Source of the DNA: Nocardioides xinjiangensis
GTDB lineage: Bacteria > Actinomycetota > Actinomycetes > Propionibacteriales > Nocardioidaceae
Direction: 5' to 3'
Assembly: GCF_017916455.1 (NCBI RefSeq)
Contig: NZ_JAFMSY010000002.1
Location: 466,429 to 530,428 of the forward strand
Length of the DNA stretch: 64,000 bases
Made by a program: the position numbers and the translations under genes. Shown here piece after piece: positions 26,172-35,092 of the stretch. Each line of letters opens with the position of its first letter. Within the stretch, counting starts at the first letter, position 1. Under the pieces are notes generated by a model. The model had not been told where the DNA came from and searched no databases. It was given only the letters and a program-made list of their open reading frames with translations.

Positions 26172-28211
26172 TCAGGACGCCGGGACGTCCCGCTCGATCT
26201 CGGCCAGCCACGCCGTGCCCTTGGCGTCGCTGGGCATTCGCCAGTCGCCGCGCGGGCTCATCGTGCCGCTCGGGCTGACCTTGGGCCCGTTGGGCAGCGC
26301 CGAGCGCTTGAACTGGTTGGCGAAGAAGCGGCGGACGAACACCTGCAGCCAGGTGCGCACCTCCTCGAGCGTGTACGCCACGCGCGCGTCCTCGGGGAAG
26401 CCGGGCGGCCACTCCCCCGACTCGACGTCCTTCCACGCGTGCCAGGCCAGGAAGGCGATCTTGCGCGGCCGGAAGCCGTGCCGCACCACCAGCGCCAGCG
26501 TGAAGTCCTGCAGGTTGTAGGGACCCACCGTGTCCTGAGTCGCCTGCGGCTTCTTGCCCTCCTCGATGGGCACCAGCTCGGGGGTGATCTCCTGCTGGAG
26601 GATCTCCCTGAGGAGGTCGTTGGCCTCCTCGAGCTCGCCGTGGCTGATGACCCAGCGGATCAGGTGCTGCACGAGCGTCTTGGGGACCCCGGCGTTGACG
26701 GTGTAGTGCGACATCTGGTCGCCGACGCCGTACGTGCACCACCCGAGCGCCAGCTCCGACAGGTCACCGGTGCCGACGACGATGCCGCCGCGCTGGTTGG
26801 CCAGCCGGAAGAGGTAGTCGTAGCGCAGCCCCGCCTGCACGTTCTCGAAGGTGACGTCGTAGACCTTCTCCCCGCGCGAGTAGGGGTGCCCCATGTCCGC
26901 CAGCATCTGCTCGGCCGCCGGGCGGATGTCGATCTCCTCGAAGGTGACGCCGAGCGCCTGCGACAGCCGGGTGGCGTACGACTTGGTGGTCGACCCGGTC
27001 GCGAAGCCGGGCATCGTGAACGCCAGCACGTCGCTGCGCGGACGGCCCAGCCGGTCCATCGCCTTGCACGCCACGATCAGCGCGTGGGTGGAGTCGAGGC
27101 CGCCGCTCACGCCGATCACGGCCTTCGGCGTGCCGATCGACGACAGGCGTCGCTCGAGGCCGGAGACCTGGATGTTGTAGGCCTCGTAGCAGTCGAGCTC
27201 GAGCCGCTCGGCGTCGTCGGGGACGAACGGGTAGCGGTCCACCTTGCGCAACAGGCCGATGTCGCCGGCGGGCGGCTCGAGCTGCCACTCCACCGTGCGG
27301 AACCGCTGGACGCGCTCGGCGTGGGTGCGGCGGTTGTCGTCGAAGGTGACCTGCCGCATCCGCTCCTGGCGGATCAGGTCGAGGTCGACGTCGACCACGG
27401 TGCGCCGCGGACCGTCGGGGAACCGCTCGCTCTCCCCCAGCAGCGAGCCGCACTCGTAGACCATGGTCTGGCCGTCCCAGCTCAGGTCGGTCGTCGACTC
27501 GCCCTGGCCGGCTGCCGCATAGACGTACGCCGCCGCGCACCGCGAGCTCGCGCTGCGGACCAGCAGCCGACGGTCCTCCGCGCGGGCGATCGTGATCGGC
27601 GACCCGCTGAGGTTGACGAGCAGGGTCGCGCCCGCGAGGGCAGCCTCCGCGCTCGGCGGCACCGGCACCCACAGGTCCTCGCAGACCTCGACGTGCATGT
27701 CGAGCCCCGGGACGTCGAGGCACCGGAAGATCAGGTCCGGTCCGAACCGGACGTCCTGCCCGGCGAGGGTCACCCACTCGAGCTCGCGGTCGTCGCCCGG
27801 TGCGAACCACCGGCGCTCGTAGAACTCGCGGTAGTTGGGCAGGTAGGACTTCGGGGCGACGCCCAGGATCGACCCGCGGTGCACGACGACCGCGCAGTTG
27901 AAGACCCGGTTGCCCTGCACCACCGGCGCGCCCACGACCAGCATCGTCATCAGGTCGGCGCTCGCCGCGACGATCTCGGCGATCGCGTCCTCCACGCCCG
28001 CGAGCAAGGTGTCCTGGAGGAACAGGTCGTCGGCCGAGTAGCCGGTCAGGCCCAGCTCGGGGAACACCGCGACAGCGACGTGGTCGTCGTGGCAGGCCCG
28101 CGCCTGCTCGATGACGGCCGCCGCGTTCGCGGCCGGGTCGGCGAGGTGCACGGGCAGCGTGCAGGCCGCGATGCGGGCGAATCCCTGGGCATAGGCGGAG
28201 TAGAAGTCCAC
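26172..28211 (-). CDS. nadE: Glutamine-dependent NAD(+) synthetase
   Basis: Final step of NAD synthesis: amidation of deamido-NAD with glutamine-derived ammonia. The 679 residues combine a nitrilase-type glutaminase (Glu in FPELGLTGYS near 51, Lys in PKSYLPNYREFYE near 120, Cys in HVEVCEDLW near 176) with an NAD synthetase domain (P-loop VIGVSGGLDSTHA near 363, VGTGDLSELALG near 461). Length equals the mycobacterial enzyme. TAGAGT (28218-28223) lies 6 nt before the GTG start: leaderless. The palindromic array begins 8 bp after its stop and may end its transcript. Confidence 0.95.
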   Translation of the reverse strand: MDFYSAYAQGFARIAACTLPVHLADPAANAAAVIEQARACHDDHVAVAVFPELGLTGYSADDLFLQDTLLAGVEDAIAEIVAASADLMTMLVVGAPVVQGNRVFNCAVVVHRGSILGVAPKSYLPNYREFYERRWFAPGDDRELEWVTLAGQDVRFGPDLIFRCLDVPGLDMHVEVCEDLWVPVPPSAEAALAGATLLVNLSGSPITIARAEDRRLLVRSASSRCAAAYVYAAAGQGESTTDLSWDGQTMVYECGSLLGESERFPDGPRRTVVDVDLDLIRQERMRQVTFDDNRRTHAERVQRFRTVEWQLEPPAGDIGLLRKVDRYPFVPDDAERLELDCYEAYNIQVSGLERRLSSIGTPKAVIGVSGGLDSTHALIVACKAMDRLGRPRSDVLAFTMPGFATGSTTKSYATRLSQALGVTFEEIDIRPAAEQMLADMGHPYSRGEKVYDVTFENVQAGLRYDYLFRLANQRGGIVVGTGDLSELALGWCTYGVGDQMSHYTVNAGVPKTLVQHLIRWVISHGELEEANDLLREILQQEITPELVPIEEGKKPQATQDTVGPYNLQDFTLALVVRHGFRPRKIAFLAWHAWKDVESGEWPPGFPEDARVAYTLEEVRTWLQVFVRRFFANQFKRSALPNGPKVSPSGTMSPRGDWRMPSDAKGTAWLAEIERDVPAS

Positions 28212-28386
28212 GGCGTCACTCTAGGGACCGCCGCATCGCCACGTGTGCCTCCCTCCGGGCGGTCGGTCGGGCACGGGGCCGGGCTCGACCGCGGGCTCGC
28301 GCATCCTCGGGTCGCCCACGACGACCGGTCCGCGAGCGGCGGAAAAGGTGGGGACGAGTTGCCGTGGCGCGTCCTACGGTGCGGTC

Positions 28387-29274
28387 ATGGCCCTCGACAT
28401 CAGCCCCTGCTCCACCGACGAGGACCTCGAGGCCTGGCGTCGGGTGCGGATCGCGGTGGTCCCCTACGAGCGCACGCAGTCCGTCGCGGAGCTGCGGGCC
28501 GCCGACACCCCCGAGCGACTGCTGGTCCTCGCTCGCGAGGACGGCGTGGTCGTCGGCTCGGGGATGGCCAACCGGTCCGACCTGGCCGGATCGGGCAGCG
28601 TCGCCCCGCGCGTCCTGCCCGAGCACCGGCGCCGCGGCGTCGGCACCGCGCTCCTGCAGCGCCTGGTCCAGCACGTGGAGGGCCTCGGCTACCCGATGCT
28701 GCGTGCCGGCGCGGACGACGAGGGGTCCCTGGCGTTCGGGCGGCGTGCCGGTTTCGCCGAGGTCAACCGGGAGGTGGAGCAGACGTTCCGCATCGAGGGG
28801 CCGGTCGAGGTGTCCCCGGTGCCGGACGGCATCGAGGTGGTCACGGCCGAGGAACGCCCCGGCCTGTGGGAGGCGGCCTACGAGCGCTTCGGGCGCGAGG
28901 CGCTGGCCGGCTTCGCCGTCGACACGCCGCTCGACGTCACGCCGCAGGGCTGGGTGCAGTCGTGGCGCGTCGACCCGACGTTCCTCGCCCTCCACGACGG
29001 CGAGGTCGTCGGGTGCGCCGGCCTCGGGCTCGACCCCGACCAGCCGGACCGCGCGGAGAACGGTCTCACCGCCGTGCGCGGCGACTGGCGTGGCCGCGGC
29101 CTCGCCGTGCACCTCAAGCAGGTCGCCCTCGCCTGGGCCGCCGACCACGGGGTCCACGAGGTCTACACGTGGACCCAGGACGGCAACGCCGCCATGCGCG
29201 CCCTCAACACCCGGCTGGGCTACGCGACGACGAGGGTCGGTGTCCAGCTGGCCCGCCCCGTCCACCCGGGCTGA
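28387..29274 (+). CDS. GNAT family N-acetyltransferase (two GNAT domains)
   Basis: A 295-residue protein made of two GNAT folds, as in mycothiol-synthase-like or Eis-type tandem enzymes. The acetyl-CoA loop is clear in both halves: VLPEHRRRGVGTALLQRLV near 81 and VRGDWRGRGLAVHLKQVAL near 228. The acceptor is unknown. TACGGT (28375-28380) stands 6 nt before the ATG and no ribosome-binding site is seen, so the mRNA should be leaderless. The 175 bp between it and the divergent nadE contain only the two promoters. Confidence 0.85.
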   Translation: MALDISPCSTDEDLEAWRRVRIAVVPYERTQSVAELRAADTPERLLVLAREDGVVVGSGMANRSDLAGSGSVAPRVLPEHRRRGVGTALLQRLVQHVEGLGYPMLRAGADDEGSLAFGRRAGFAEVNREVEQTFRIEGPVEVSPVPDGIEVVTAEERPGLWEAAYERFGREALAGFAVDTPLDVTPQGWVQSWRVDPTFLALHDGEVVGCAGLGLDPDQPDRAENGLTAVRGDWRGRGLAVHLKQVALAWAADHGVHEVYTWTQDGNAAMRALNTRLGYATTRVGVQLARPVHPG

Positions 29275-29327
29275 GGCACCCTTTCGGGCACTGTCACCCG
29301 ACGTCCGACGCGCCGTAGCGTCAGAGG

Positions 29328-30560
29328 GTGCGCCCCACCCCTCGCACCACCCCGCGCCCCCCGTCCACCGCTCCGGCCCCTCGGCGCGCCGCGCTCGCCG
29401 TGTCCCTCGCCGCGCTGGCCGGGAGCCTGTTCGCCGGCCTGCCGACCTCGGCGGCCCAACCCGCGCCGGCGACCACCGCCGCTCCCGGCGCGACGGTCGC
29501 GCCGGCCGGCCGGTCGGCCGCGCAGGCGCCCGTCCTGCGGGTGCGCACGGTCGCCCGCCGCCTCGCGCACCCGTGGGACGTCCAGCAGGCGCCGGGCGGG
29601 CGGCTCGTCGTCTCCGAGCGCGACCGCGCCCGCCTCAGCGTCGTACGCAAGGGGAAGCGGCGCACGCTCGCCAACCTGAGGCGGTCGGTCTGGGTGTCCG
29701 GCGAGACCGGCCTGCTGTCCCTCGCGGTCGACCCCGGGTCGCGCACGCTGTGGGCCTGCCACGGCGCCACCCGCCGAGGTCGCCACGAGGTGCGGGTGAC
29801 GCGCTGGCGGGTCGACCGCGCCTGGCGCCGCCTGTCCCACCGCGCCGTGGTGCTCGGCGGGATCCCCGCGACCTCCGGCCGCCACGGCGGCTGCCGCCTG
29901 CTGCTCGACCGCGACAGCGACGCGCTGCTCATCGGCACCGGTGACGCCGCCGTCGGGACCCATCCGCGCGACCTCGACTCGCTCGGCGGCAAGGTGCTGC
30001 GCGTGCACCGCCGCACCGGCGCGGCGATGCCCGACAACCCCTTCGCCGGCGCCAGCGGCAAGCGGCGGTTCGTGTGGACCTACGGCCACCGCAACGTGCA
30101 GGGGCTGGCCCAGCGCGCCGACGGGTCGGTGTGGTCGGTCGAGCACGGCAGCTACCGCGACGACGAGGTCAACCGTCTCGTGCCGGGCGGCGACTACGGC
30201 TGGAACCCGGTGCCCGGCTACGACGAGTCCGTCCCGATGACCGACCACTCCCTGCCCGGCGAGCAGCAGGCGGCCGCCTGGTCCTCCGGGAGGCCGACGA
30301 TCGCGACGTCCGGCGCCGCGTGGGTGAGCGGCGCGCAGTGGGGCAGCCTCGACGGCACCCTCGCCGTGGCGGCGCTCAAGGGCTCGCGCGTGGTCTTCAT
30401 GCGCTTCGACCGCGACGGTGTGCTCCGGGACGTGGTCCGGCCGCGGCGGCTCACCGGCCTGGGCCGGCTGCGCTCGGTCACCAGCGCACGCAACGGCGAC
30501 CTGCTCGTGACGACTGACAACGGCGCCCGCGACCGGGTCCTGCGGGTGTCCCCGCGCTGA
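29328..30560 (+). CDS. Exported PQQ-dependent sugar dehydrogenase family protein (copy 1)
   Basis: A 410-residue beta-propeller of the glucose/sorbosone dehydrogenase (GSDH) family, which oxidises sugars with PQQ in some members. An export signal with several Arg and AALAVSLAALAGSLFAGL occupies residues 1-43. Blade motifs: AHPWDVQQAPGGRLVVSERD, SGETGLLSLAVDP, TYGHRNVQGLAQR and GGDYGWNPVPGYD (PQQ/calcium-site region). TAGCGT (29316-29321) is 6 nt before the GTG. It is followed 72 bp later by a close paralogue. Whether PQQ is the cofactor in this organism is not shown by the window. Confidence 0.85.
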   Translation: MRPTPRTTPRPPSTAPAPRRAALAVSLAALAGSLFAGLPTSAAQPAPATTAAPGATVAPAGRSAAQAPVLRVRTVARRLAHPWDVQQAPGGRLVVSERDRARLSVVRKGKRRTLANLRRSVWVSGETGLLSLAVDPGSRTLWACHGATRRGRHEVRVTRWRVDRAWRRLSHRAVVLGGIPATSGRHGGCRLLLDRDSDALLIGTGDAAVGTHPRDLDSLGGKVLRVHRRTGAAMPDNPFAGASGKRRFVWTYGHRNVQGLAQRADGSVWSVEHGSYRDDEVNRLVPGGDYGWNPVPGYDESVPMTDHSLPGEQQAAAWSSGRPTIATSGAAWVSGAQWGSLDGTLAVAALKGSRVVFMRFDRDGVLRDVVRPRRLTGLGRLRSVTSARNGDLLVTTDNGARDRVLRVSPR

Positions 30561-30578
30561 CGCCATCCGTGCAAGGAC

Positions 30579-30595
30579 ACCCCCGAATCTGGGGT
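30579..30595 (+). terminator. Weak terminator-like hairpin between the two propeller genes
   Basis: ACCCC (30579-30583) can pair with GGGGT (30591-30595) across 7 nt, 18 nt after the stop of copy 1. The stem is short and there is no T-tract, so termination is uncertain. Confidence 0.3.
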
Positions 30596-30632
30596 TGCCC
30601 GGTGGGCGCCGTGCGCCGCTAGCGTCGATGAC

Positions 30633-31853
30633 GTGCGCCTCCACCTTCGGACGACCCTGCTGCCCGTTGCCCTCGGCACCTCGCTCGCGCTGGCCCTGCC
30701 CGCGTGCAACGCCTCGGCCGGTCCCGATCCCCAGGCACGGACAGCGAGCTCGTCCCCGAAGGTCGGAGAACCGGCGGACGGGCGGTCCTCCGGGCGGTCC
30801 TCCGAGCGGTCTTCTGCGGCTCGAGGGCTGCGCGTGCGCGTCGTCGCGCGCGGCCTGGAGCACCCGTGGGACGTCCAGCAGGCGCCCGGCGGACGGCTCG
30901 TCGTCTCCGAGCGCGACCGCGCCCGCATCAGCGTGGTCCGCAAGGGAAAGCGTCGCACCCTCGTGGACCTGTCCGGGCAGGTCCGGGTGGAGGGCGAGAC
31001 CGGCCTGATGTCGCTCGCGGTGGACCGCAGGCGTCGGGTGGTATGGGCCTGCCACGGCGCTGCGGCGGGCAACGCGTACGACGTTCGGGTGACCCGCCTG
31101 CGGGTCGACTCCCGGTGGCGCCGGGTCACGGGATCGCGGACGCTCATCGCCGGGTTCCCCGCCACCAGCGGCCGGCACGGCGGCTGCCGACTCCTCCTCG
31201 ACCGCGTCGGGCCGGCGCTGCTCATCGGCACGGGCGACGCCGCCGTCGGCACCGTCCCGCAGGACCTCGACTCCCTGGGTGGCAAGGTGCTGCGGATACA
31301 CCGGGACTCCGGTGCTGCCCTGCCGGGCAACCCATGGGCCTCCGCGGCGACTGCCCGCCGGTTCGTCCTGACCTACGGCCACCGCAACGTCCAGGGCCTG
31401 GCGCAGCGCCGGGACGGGTCGTTGTGGTCGGTGGAGCACGGCCCGTCGGAGGACGACGAGGTCAACCGTCTCGTGGCCGGCGGCAACTACGGCTGGAACC
31501 CCGTGCCGGGATATGAGTCCTCAGTGCCGATGACCGACCACTCGCTGCCCGGGACCCAGGTCGACGCCCGGTGGTCCACCGGCTCCCCGACCAAGGCGAT
31601 CGCCGGGGCGGCATGGGTGCGCGGCCGGCATTGGGGCGCCCTCGACGGCACGCTCGCCGTCGCTGCCCTCAAGGACGAAGAGCTGCTCTTCCTGCGCTTC
31701 GACGCGGATGGTCGCTTCATCTCCGTCCGGATTCCGGAGGAGCTTACGGGGTTCGGGCGGCTCCGCTCGGTCACGTCCGCACGCAACGGCGACCTGCTTC
31801 TCACGACCGACGAGGGCGACGACGACGAGGTGCTCCGCGTCTCCCCGCGCTGA
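30633..31853 (+). CDS. PQQ-dependent sugar dehydrogenase family lipoprotein (copy 2)
   Basis: A 406-residue paralogue of the upstream gene, with the same blocks in the same order (EHPWDVQQAPGGRLVVSERD, EGETGLMSLAVD, TYGHRNVQGLAQR, GGNYGWNPVPGYE). Its N-terminus differs: a signal ending in the lipobox LALPAC at about 20-25, so it should be lipid-anchored where copy 1 is free. A Ser/Arg-rich linker follows. TAGCGT (30620-30625) lies 7 nt before the GTG, so it has its own leaderless promoter. GC drops slightly in its last third. Tandem duplication with a split in location is the simplest reading. Confidence 0.85.
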   Translation: MRLHLRTTLLPVALGTSLALALPACNASAGPDPQARTASSSPKVGEPADGRSSGRSSERSSAARGLRVRVVARGLEHPWDVQQAPGGRLVVSERDRARISVVRKGKRRTLVDLSGQVRVEGETGLMSLAVDRRRRVVWACHGAAAGNAYDVRVTRLRVDSRWRRVTGSRTLIAGFPATSGRHGGCRLLLDRVGPALLIGTGDAAVGTVPQDLDSLGGKVLRIHRDSGAALPGNPWASAATARRFVLTYGHRNVQGLAQRRDGSLWSVEHGPSEDDEVNRLVAGGNYGWNPVPGYESSVPMTDHSLPGTQVDARWSTGSPTKAIAGAAWVRGRHWGALDGTLAVAALKDEELLFLRFDADGRFISVRIPEELTGFGRLRSVTSARNGDLLLTTDEGDDDEVLRVSPR

Positions 31854-32020
31854 CGTCGCGCTGGCCGACCCGCTCCCGACCGCGCGCGGTGAGCCCCGCA
31901 CGGACCGTCCGCGCACGGCGCGTGACCGGCGACACACGGTCCTACCGGCGGGTTCGCCACTAGCCTGAGACGCGGTCCGTGGACTCCACCGGGGAGCCGC
32001 GAGATGACGAGGAGCACCGC

Positions 32021-32896
32021 ATGTCCCACGAGTCCGCCCCGCCCGAGGAGACCGCCCCCTACGGCACCGGCGCCGCACCCACCACGCCGGCCGCCGCGCC
32101 CGTGAAGCGGGTGCGCACCCACCACCTGCGCGAGATGAAGGAGCGCGGCGAGCGCATCACCATGCTCACGGCGTACGACATGTACACCGCCGCCACCTTC
32201 GACGAGGCAGGCATCGACCTCCTCCTCGTCGGCGACTCCGCCTCGAACAACGTCTTCGGCAACGAGACGTCGCTGCCGGTGACGGTCGACGAGCTGCTCC
32301 CCCTGACCCGCGCGGTGGCGCGCTCGGTGACCCGGGCGATGGTCGTCGGCGACCTGCCCTTCGGCAGCTACCAGGCCTCCCCGGAGCAGGGCTACCTGAC
32401 CGCCGTCCGCTTCATGAAGGAGGCCGGCGCGCACTGCGTGAAGCTCGAGGGCGGCGCCGAGATGGCCCCCGTGATCCGCAGGTGCACCCAGGGCGGCATC
32501 CCCGTCATGGCGCACATCGGCTTCACCCCGCAGTCCGAGCACACCCTCGGCGGCTACCGCGTACAGGGCCGCGGCGACGCGAGCGACCGGGTCCTCGCCG
32601 ACGCCCACGCGGTGCAGGAGGCCGGCGCGTTCGCCGTCGTGATGGAGATGGTCCCCGGCGACGTGGCCGCGCGGATCAGCAAGGAGCTCACCATCCCCAC
32701 CATCGGCATCGGCGCCGGGGCCGGCTGCGACGGCCAGGTGCTCGTGTGGCAGGACGCCTTCGGCCTGCGCACGGGCAGGATGGCGCGCTTCGTCAAGCAG
32801 TACGCCGACGTGCACGGGGTGCTGCTCGAGGCGGCGAAGGCCTACGCCGACGACGTGCGCGGCGGCACCTTCCCCGGTCCCGAGCACACGTTCTGA
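32021..32896 (+). CDS. panB: 3-methyl-2-oxobutanoate hydroxymethyltransferase
   Basis: First committed step of pantothenate synthesis: transfers a hydroxymethyl group from methylene-tetrahydrofolate to ketoisovalerate. The 291 residues include [19 protein letters not shown] near 46, [22 protein letters not shown] near 113, [10 protein letters not shown] with the substrate-binding Lys and [19 protein letters not shown] near 226. A low-complexity Ala/Pro lead of about 27 residues precedes the barrel. ACGAGGAG lies before the ATG, and TAGCCT (31961-31966) is a plausible -10 with a leader of about 50 nt. Confidence 0.95.
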   Translation: MSHESAPPEETAPYGTGAAPTTPAAAPVKRVRTHHLREMKERGERITMLTAYDMYTAATFDEAGIDLLLVGDSASNNVFGNETSLPVTVDELLPLTRAVARSVTRAMVVGDLPFGSYQASPEQGYLTAVRFMKEAGAHCVKLEGGAEMAPVIRRCTQGGIPVMAHIGFTPQSEHTLGGYRVQGRGDASDRVLADAHAVQEAGAFAVVMEMVPGDVAARISKELTIPTIGIGAGAGCDGQVLVWQDAFGLRTGRMARFVKQYADVHGVLLEAAKAYADDVRGGTFPGPEHTF

Positions 32897-32912
32897 GAGC
32901 CTGCGGCTGCGG

Positions 32913-33203
32913 TCACGACCAGCCGAGGTAGCGGGCGCCGCCCACCACCGTCGCGAACCAGACCACCGCCACGACCACCGGCAGCAGCGCCACCGTGCGG
33001 GGACGGCGTACGAACCAGGCGACCGCCAGGGCCAGGGCGACCAGCCACACGAGCGCGAGCCCGGCGAAGGCCCACCACGGAGCGGCGACCGCGACGCTGG
33101 TCGCGCCGATCAGGAAGGCGACGCACGCCAGGCCGACGAGCCCGGCGACGGGCCACGGCGAGATCGGGGTGCCCCGGGCCGGCGGTCGAGCGGGGGCGCT
33201 CAG
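32913..33203 (-). CDS. Small three-helix membrane protein, unusual start
   Basis: About 96 residues with three transmembrane segments ([20 protein letters not shown], then a Trp-rich second, then [16 protein letters not shown]). No family recognised. The frame contains no ATG or GTG after the upstream gene ends; the only coupled candidate is a CTG that overlaps that gene's TGA (CTGA, 33200-33203). A rare CTG start by termination-reinitiation, or a start further upstream inside the other frame, are the two options. Confidence 0.5.
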   Translation of the reverse strand: MSAPARPPARGTPISPWPVAGLVGLACVAFLIGATSVAVAAPWWAFAGLALVWLVALALAVAWFVRRPRTVALLPVVVAVVWFATVVGGARYLGWS

Positions 33204-33412
33204 CGGCCCGGGGTCCCGTCGGCGCCGTCCGAGCCGTCGTCGTTCCACCTCGGGTCGTTGTCCCAGGCCTCGTTGCGCTCGGCGACCTTGTCGAGCGCGC
33301 GGGACGCCTCCGCCGGGCTGGCGTAGGGGCCGAGGCGGTCGGCGTTCTTGCAGCCGTCGCGTCCCTCGACCGTGTGGTGGGTCAGGCAGAACCAGTATTC
33401 GTCCTCGCTCAT
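33200..33412 (-). CDS. Small conserved protein, 70 residues
   Basis: Begins [20 protein letters not shown] and continues with [20 protein letters not shown], a pattern conserved in actinobacterial small proteins next to map; the Cys and paired His could bind metal. The second half resembles a single short SPOR-like or tRNA-modification accessory motif, but function is unknown. TAGTTT (33419-33424) lies 6 nt before the ATG: leaderless. The gene diverges from map. Confidence 0.72.
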   Translation of the reverse strand: MSEDEYWFCLTHHTVEGRDGCKNADRLGPYASPAEASRALDKVAERNEAWDNDPRWNDDGSDGADGTPGR

Positions 33413-33418
33413 GCCGCG

Positions 33419-33428
33419 AAACTACACT
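33419..33428. promoter_or_regulatory. Overlapping divergent -10 boxes (small protein gene / map)
   Basis: TAGTTT on the minus strand (33419-33424) and TACACT on the plus strand (33423-33428) share two bases, and each is 6-7 nt from the start codon of its own gene. The start codons are only 23 bp apart, so both genes should give leaderless mRNAs and polymerase cannot occupy both -10 elements at once. Confidence 0.6.
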
Positions 33429-33435
33429 CGCGCAC

Positions 33436-34284
33436 GTGCCCGCCGTAGCCCCTGCCGTGATCTCCCCCCGGCGGGCCGTCCCGCCGCACATCGCCCGTCC
33501 CGAGTACGTCGACCGGCCCGCCCCGCAGCGCTTCACCGGCGAGGAGGTCAAGGACGCCGAGACCATCGAGCGGATGCGGGTCGCCGGCCGGCTCGCCGCC
33601 CAGGCGCGCGAGCTCGTCGGGTCGCACGTGGCGCCCGGGGTGACCACCGACGAGCTCGACCGCATCGGCCACGAGTTCCTCTGCGACCACGGCGCCTACC
33701 CCTCCACCCTCGGCTACCGGGGCTTCCCCAAGTCGCTGTGCTCCAGCGTCAACGAGGTCGTCTGCCACGGCATCCCGGACTCCCGCGTCGTCGAGGACGG
33801 CGACATCGTCAACATCGACATCACGGCCTACATCGGCGGGGTGCACGGCGACACCAATGCCACCTTCCTCGCCGGCGACGTCGACGAGGAGTCGCGCCTG
33901 CTCGTCGAGCGGACCCGGGAGTCGCTCGACCGCGCGATCAGGGCCGTGAAGCCGGGGCGCCGGGTCAACGTGATCGGCCGGGTCATCGAGGCCTACGCCA
34001 AGCGCTTCGGCTACGGCGTCGTCCGCGACTTCACCGGTCACGGCATCGGCACCGCGTTCCACTCCGGGCTGATCATCCCCCACTACGACGACCCGCGGTA
34101 CGACGACGAGATCCGCGTCGGGATGACCTTCACCATCGAGCCGATGCTCAACCTCGGCACGCCCGACTACGACATGTGGGACGACGGGTGGACCGTCGTG
34201 ACCCGCGACCGCCGCCGGTCCGCGCAGTTCGAGCACACCCTCCTCGTGACCGAGGATGGCGCCGAGGTCCTCACCCACCCCTAG
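33436..34284 (+). CDS. map: Methionine aminopeptidase, type I
   Basis: Removes the N-terminal Met from nascent proteins. 282 residues with an N-terminal extension ([13 protein letters not shown]) as in mycobacterial MapB. Metal ligands of the pita-bread fold: Asp in [20 protein letters not shown] (about 123-142), His in [13 protein letters not shown] near 200, Glu in [10 protein letters not shown] near 232 and Glu in [13 protein letters not shown] near 265; VCHGIPD near 106 is the substrate His. I chose the GTG at 33436 because TACACT lies 7 nt before it. The stop codon overlaps the -10 of rnpB. Confidence 0.95.
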   Translation: MPAVAPAVISPRRAVPPHIARPEYVDRPAPQRFTGEEVKDAETIERMRVAGRLAAQARELVGSHVAPGVTTDELDRIGHEFLCDHGAYPSTLGYRGFPKSLCSSVNEVVCHGIPDSRVVEDGDIVNIDITAYIGGVHGDTNATFLAGDVDEESRLLVERTRESLDRAIRAVKPGRRVNVIGRVIEAYAKRFGYGVVRDFTGHGIGTAFHSGLIIPHYDDPRYDDEIRVGMTFTIEPMLNLGTPDYDMWDDGWTVVTRDRRRSAQFEHTLLVTEDGAEVLTHP

Positions 34285-34287
34285 ACT
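34282..34287 (+). promoter_or_regulatory. -10 element of rnpB
   Basis: TAGACT lies 7 nt before the predicted first base of the RNase P RNA and overlaps the TAG stop codon of map. No good -35 is visible. Confidence 0.5.
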
Positions 34288-34294
34288 CGTCCGC

Positions 34295-34676
34295 GAGTGG
34301 GTCGGCCGGGCGGCCGCGGTCCGCCGCCTCCGGGCGGTGGGTCGAGGAAGGTCCGGGCTCCACAGGGCAGGGTGGTGGCCAACAGCCACCCGGGGCAACC
34401 CGCGGGATCAGTGCCACAGAGAACAGACCGCCTCCCCTCCACGTCCGCGTGGCGGGGCGGCAAGGGTGAAACGGTGGTGCAAGAGACCACCAGTGCGCCG
34501 GGCGACCGGCGCAGCTAGGCAAACCCCACCCGGAGCAAGATCAGACAGGATGCGTCCGAGGGCGGCCCGCCCGAGCATCCGGGTAGATCGCACCAGGCGG
34601 CCGGCAACGGTCGTCGCAGATGGATGGTCGCCCCTGCGCAAGCAGGACAGAACCCGGCCTACAGGCCGGCCCACTC
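34295..34676 (+). ncRNA. rnpB: RNase P RNA, bacterial type A
   Basis: Catalytic RNA of tRNA 5'-end maturation. The conserved 5' block GAGGAAGGTCCGGGCTCC begins at 34344 and the 3' block GACAGAACCCGGCCTAC at 34646; between them are the ATCAGTGCCACAGAGAAC-type and GGTGCAAGAGACCACC-type conserved elements. The ends close in a P1 helix: GAGTGGGTCGGCC at the 5' end pairs with GGCCGGCCCACTC at the 3' end. About 382 nt, normal for actinobacteria. It sits between map and a minus-strand small gene. Confidence 0.95.
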
Positions 34677-34684
34677 CTCACCAT

Positions 34685-34702
34685 CCCCTCCGACCTGAGG
34701 GG
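34685..34702 (+). terminator. Hairpin after rnpB
   Basis: CCCCTC (34685-34690) pairs with GAGGGG (34697-34702) across 6 nt, 8 nt after the P1 helix. No T-tract; a plausible terminator or processing stop. Confidence 0.5.
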
Positions 34703-34743
34703 TGTGCACCTGGTGCGCCGGACCGAGGTCCTTGTCCGACGAG

Positions 34744-35082
34744 TCAGGCAGGCGACAGCATCGCGGCGCTGACCCACATCTCCACGATCCCCCAGCCGAC
34801 ACCGGGCTCCTGGGCGGCCACCGCGATCCGACCGTCGTAGTGACCACCGGTGTTGCGCCACCCGAGCAGCAACGCCGGCTGCCGTCCGTGCGGGCCGTCG
34901 TACCAGCAGTGGCGGACAGGCGGAGCGGTCTCGACCGGCTCCGGAACCGAGTCCGCCCCCGGGAACCAACCCGCTGGCCGCTGCCCGTGGAGGTCCGAGG
35001 TGCCGTGGCCCTGGCGCGCTCGGGTGTTCGCGACCCGCTGCGCCAGCGTCTCGTGCCCGCCGGGTGTCATGCCGCCCGCCAT
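34744..35082 (-). CDS. Conserved hypothetical protein under a LexA-like box
   Basis: A 112-residue soluble protein. The first 30 residues are polar (RVANTRARQGHGTSD) and the rest is compact: CWYDGPHGRQPALLLGWRNT followed by DGRIAVAAQEPGVGWGIVEM, rich in Trp and Gly. Similar small proteins occur in actinobacteria but no function is known to me. TAGAGT (35089-35094) is 6 nt before the ATG, so the mRNA is leaderless, and a LexA-type palindrome overlaps it. That points to induction after DNA damage. Several inner starts are possible. Confidence 0.65.
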   Translation of the reverse strand: MAGGMTPGGHETLAQRVANTRARQGHGTSDLHGQRPAGWFPGADSVPEPVETAPPVRHCWYDGPHGRQPALLLGWRNTGGHYDGRIAVAAQEPGVGWGIVEMWVSAAMLSPA

Positions 35083-35092
35083 GGGACAACTC

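Noticed and set aside
25632..26742. Long open frames on both strands across the 72-bp array, with peptide repeats such as CVRQLSGARNLR
   Set aside because: The 72-bp period is a multiple of three, so any open frame stays open and looks repetitive. Steps of 73 and 75 bp break it, there is no ribosome-binding site, and the frames run into nadE antisense.
34256..34840. Open frames across the RNase P RNA on both strands
   Set aside because: They cover a highly conserved structural RNA, have no coding signature and no start signals.
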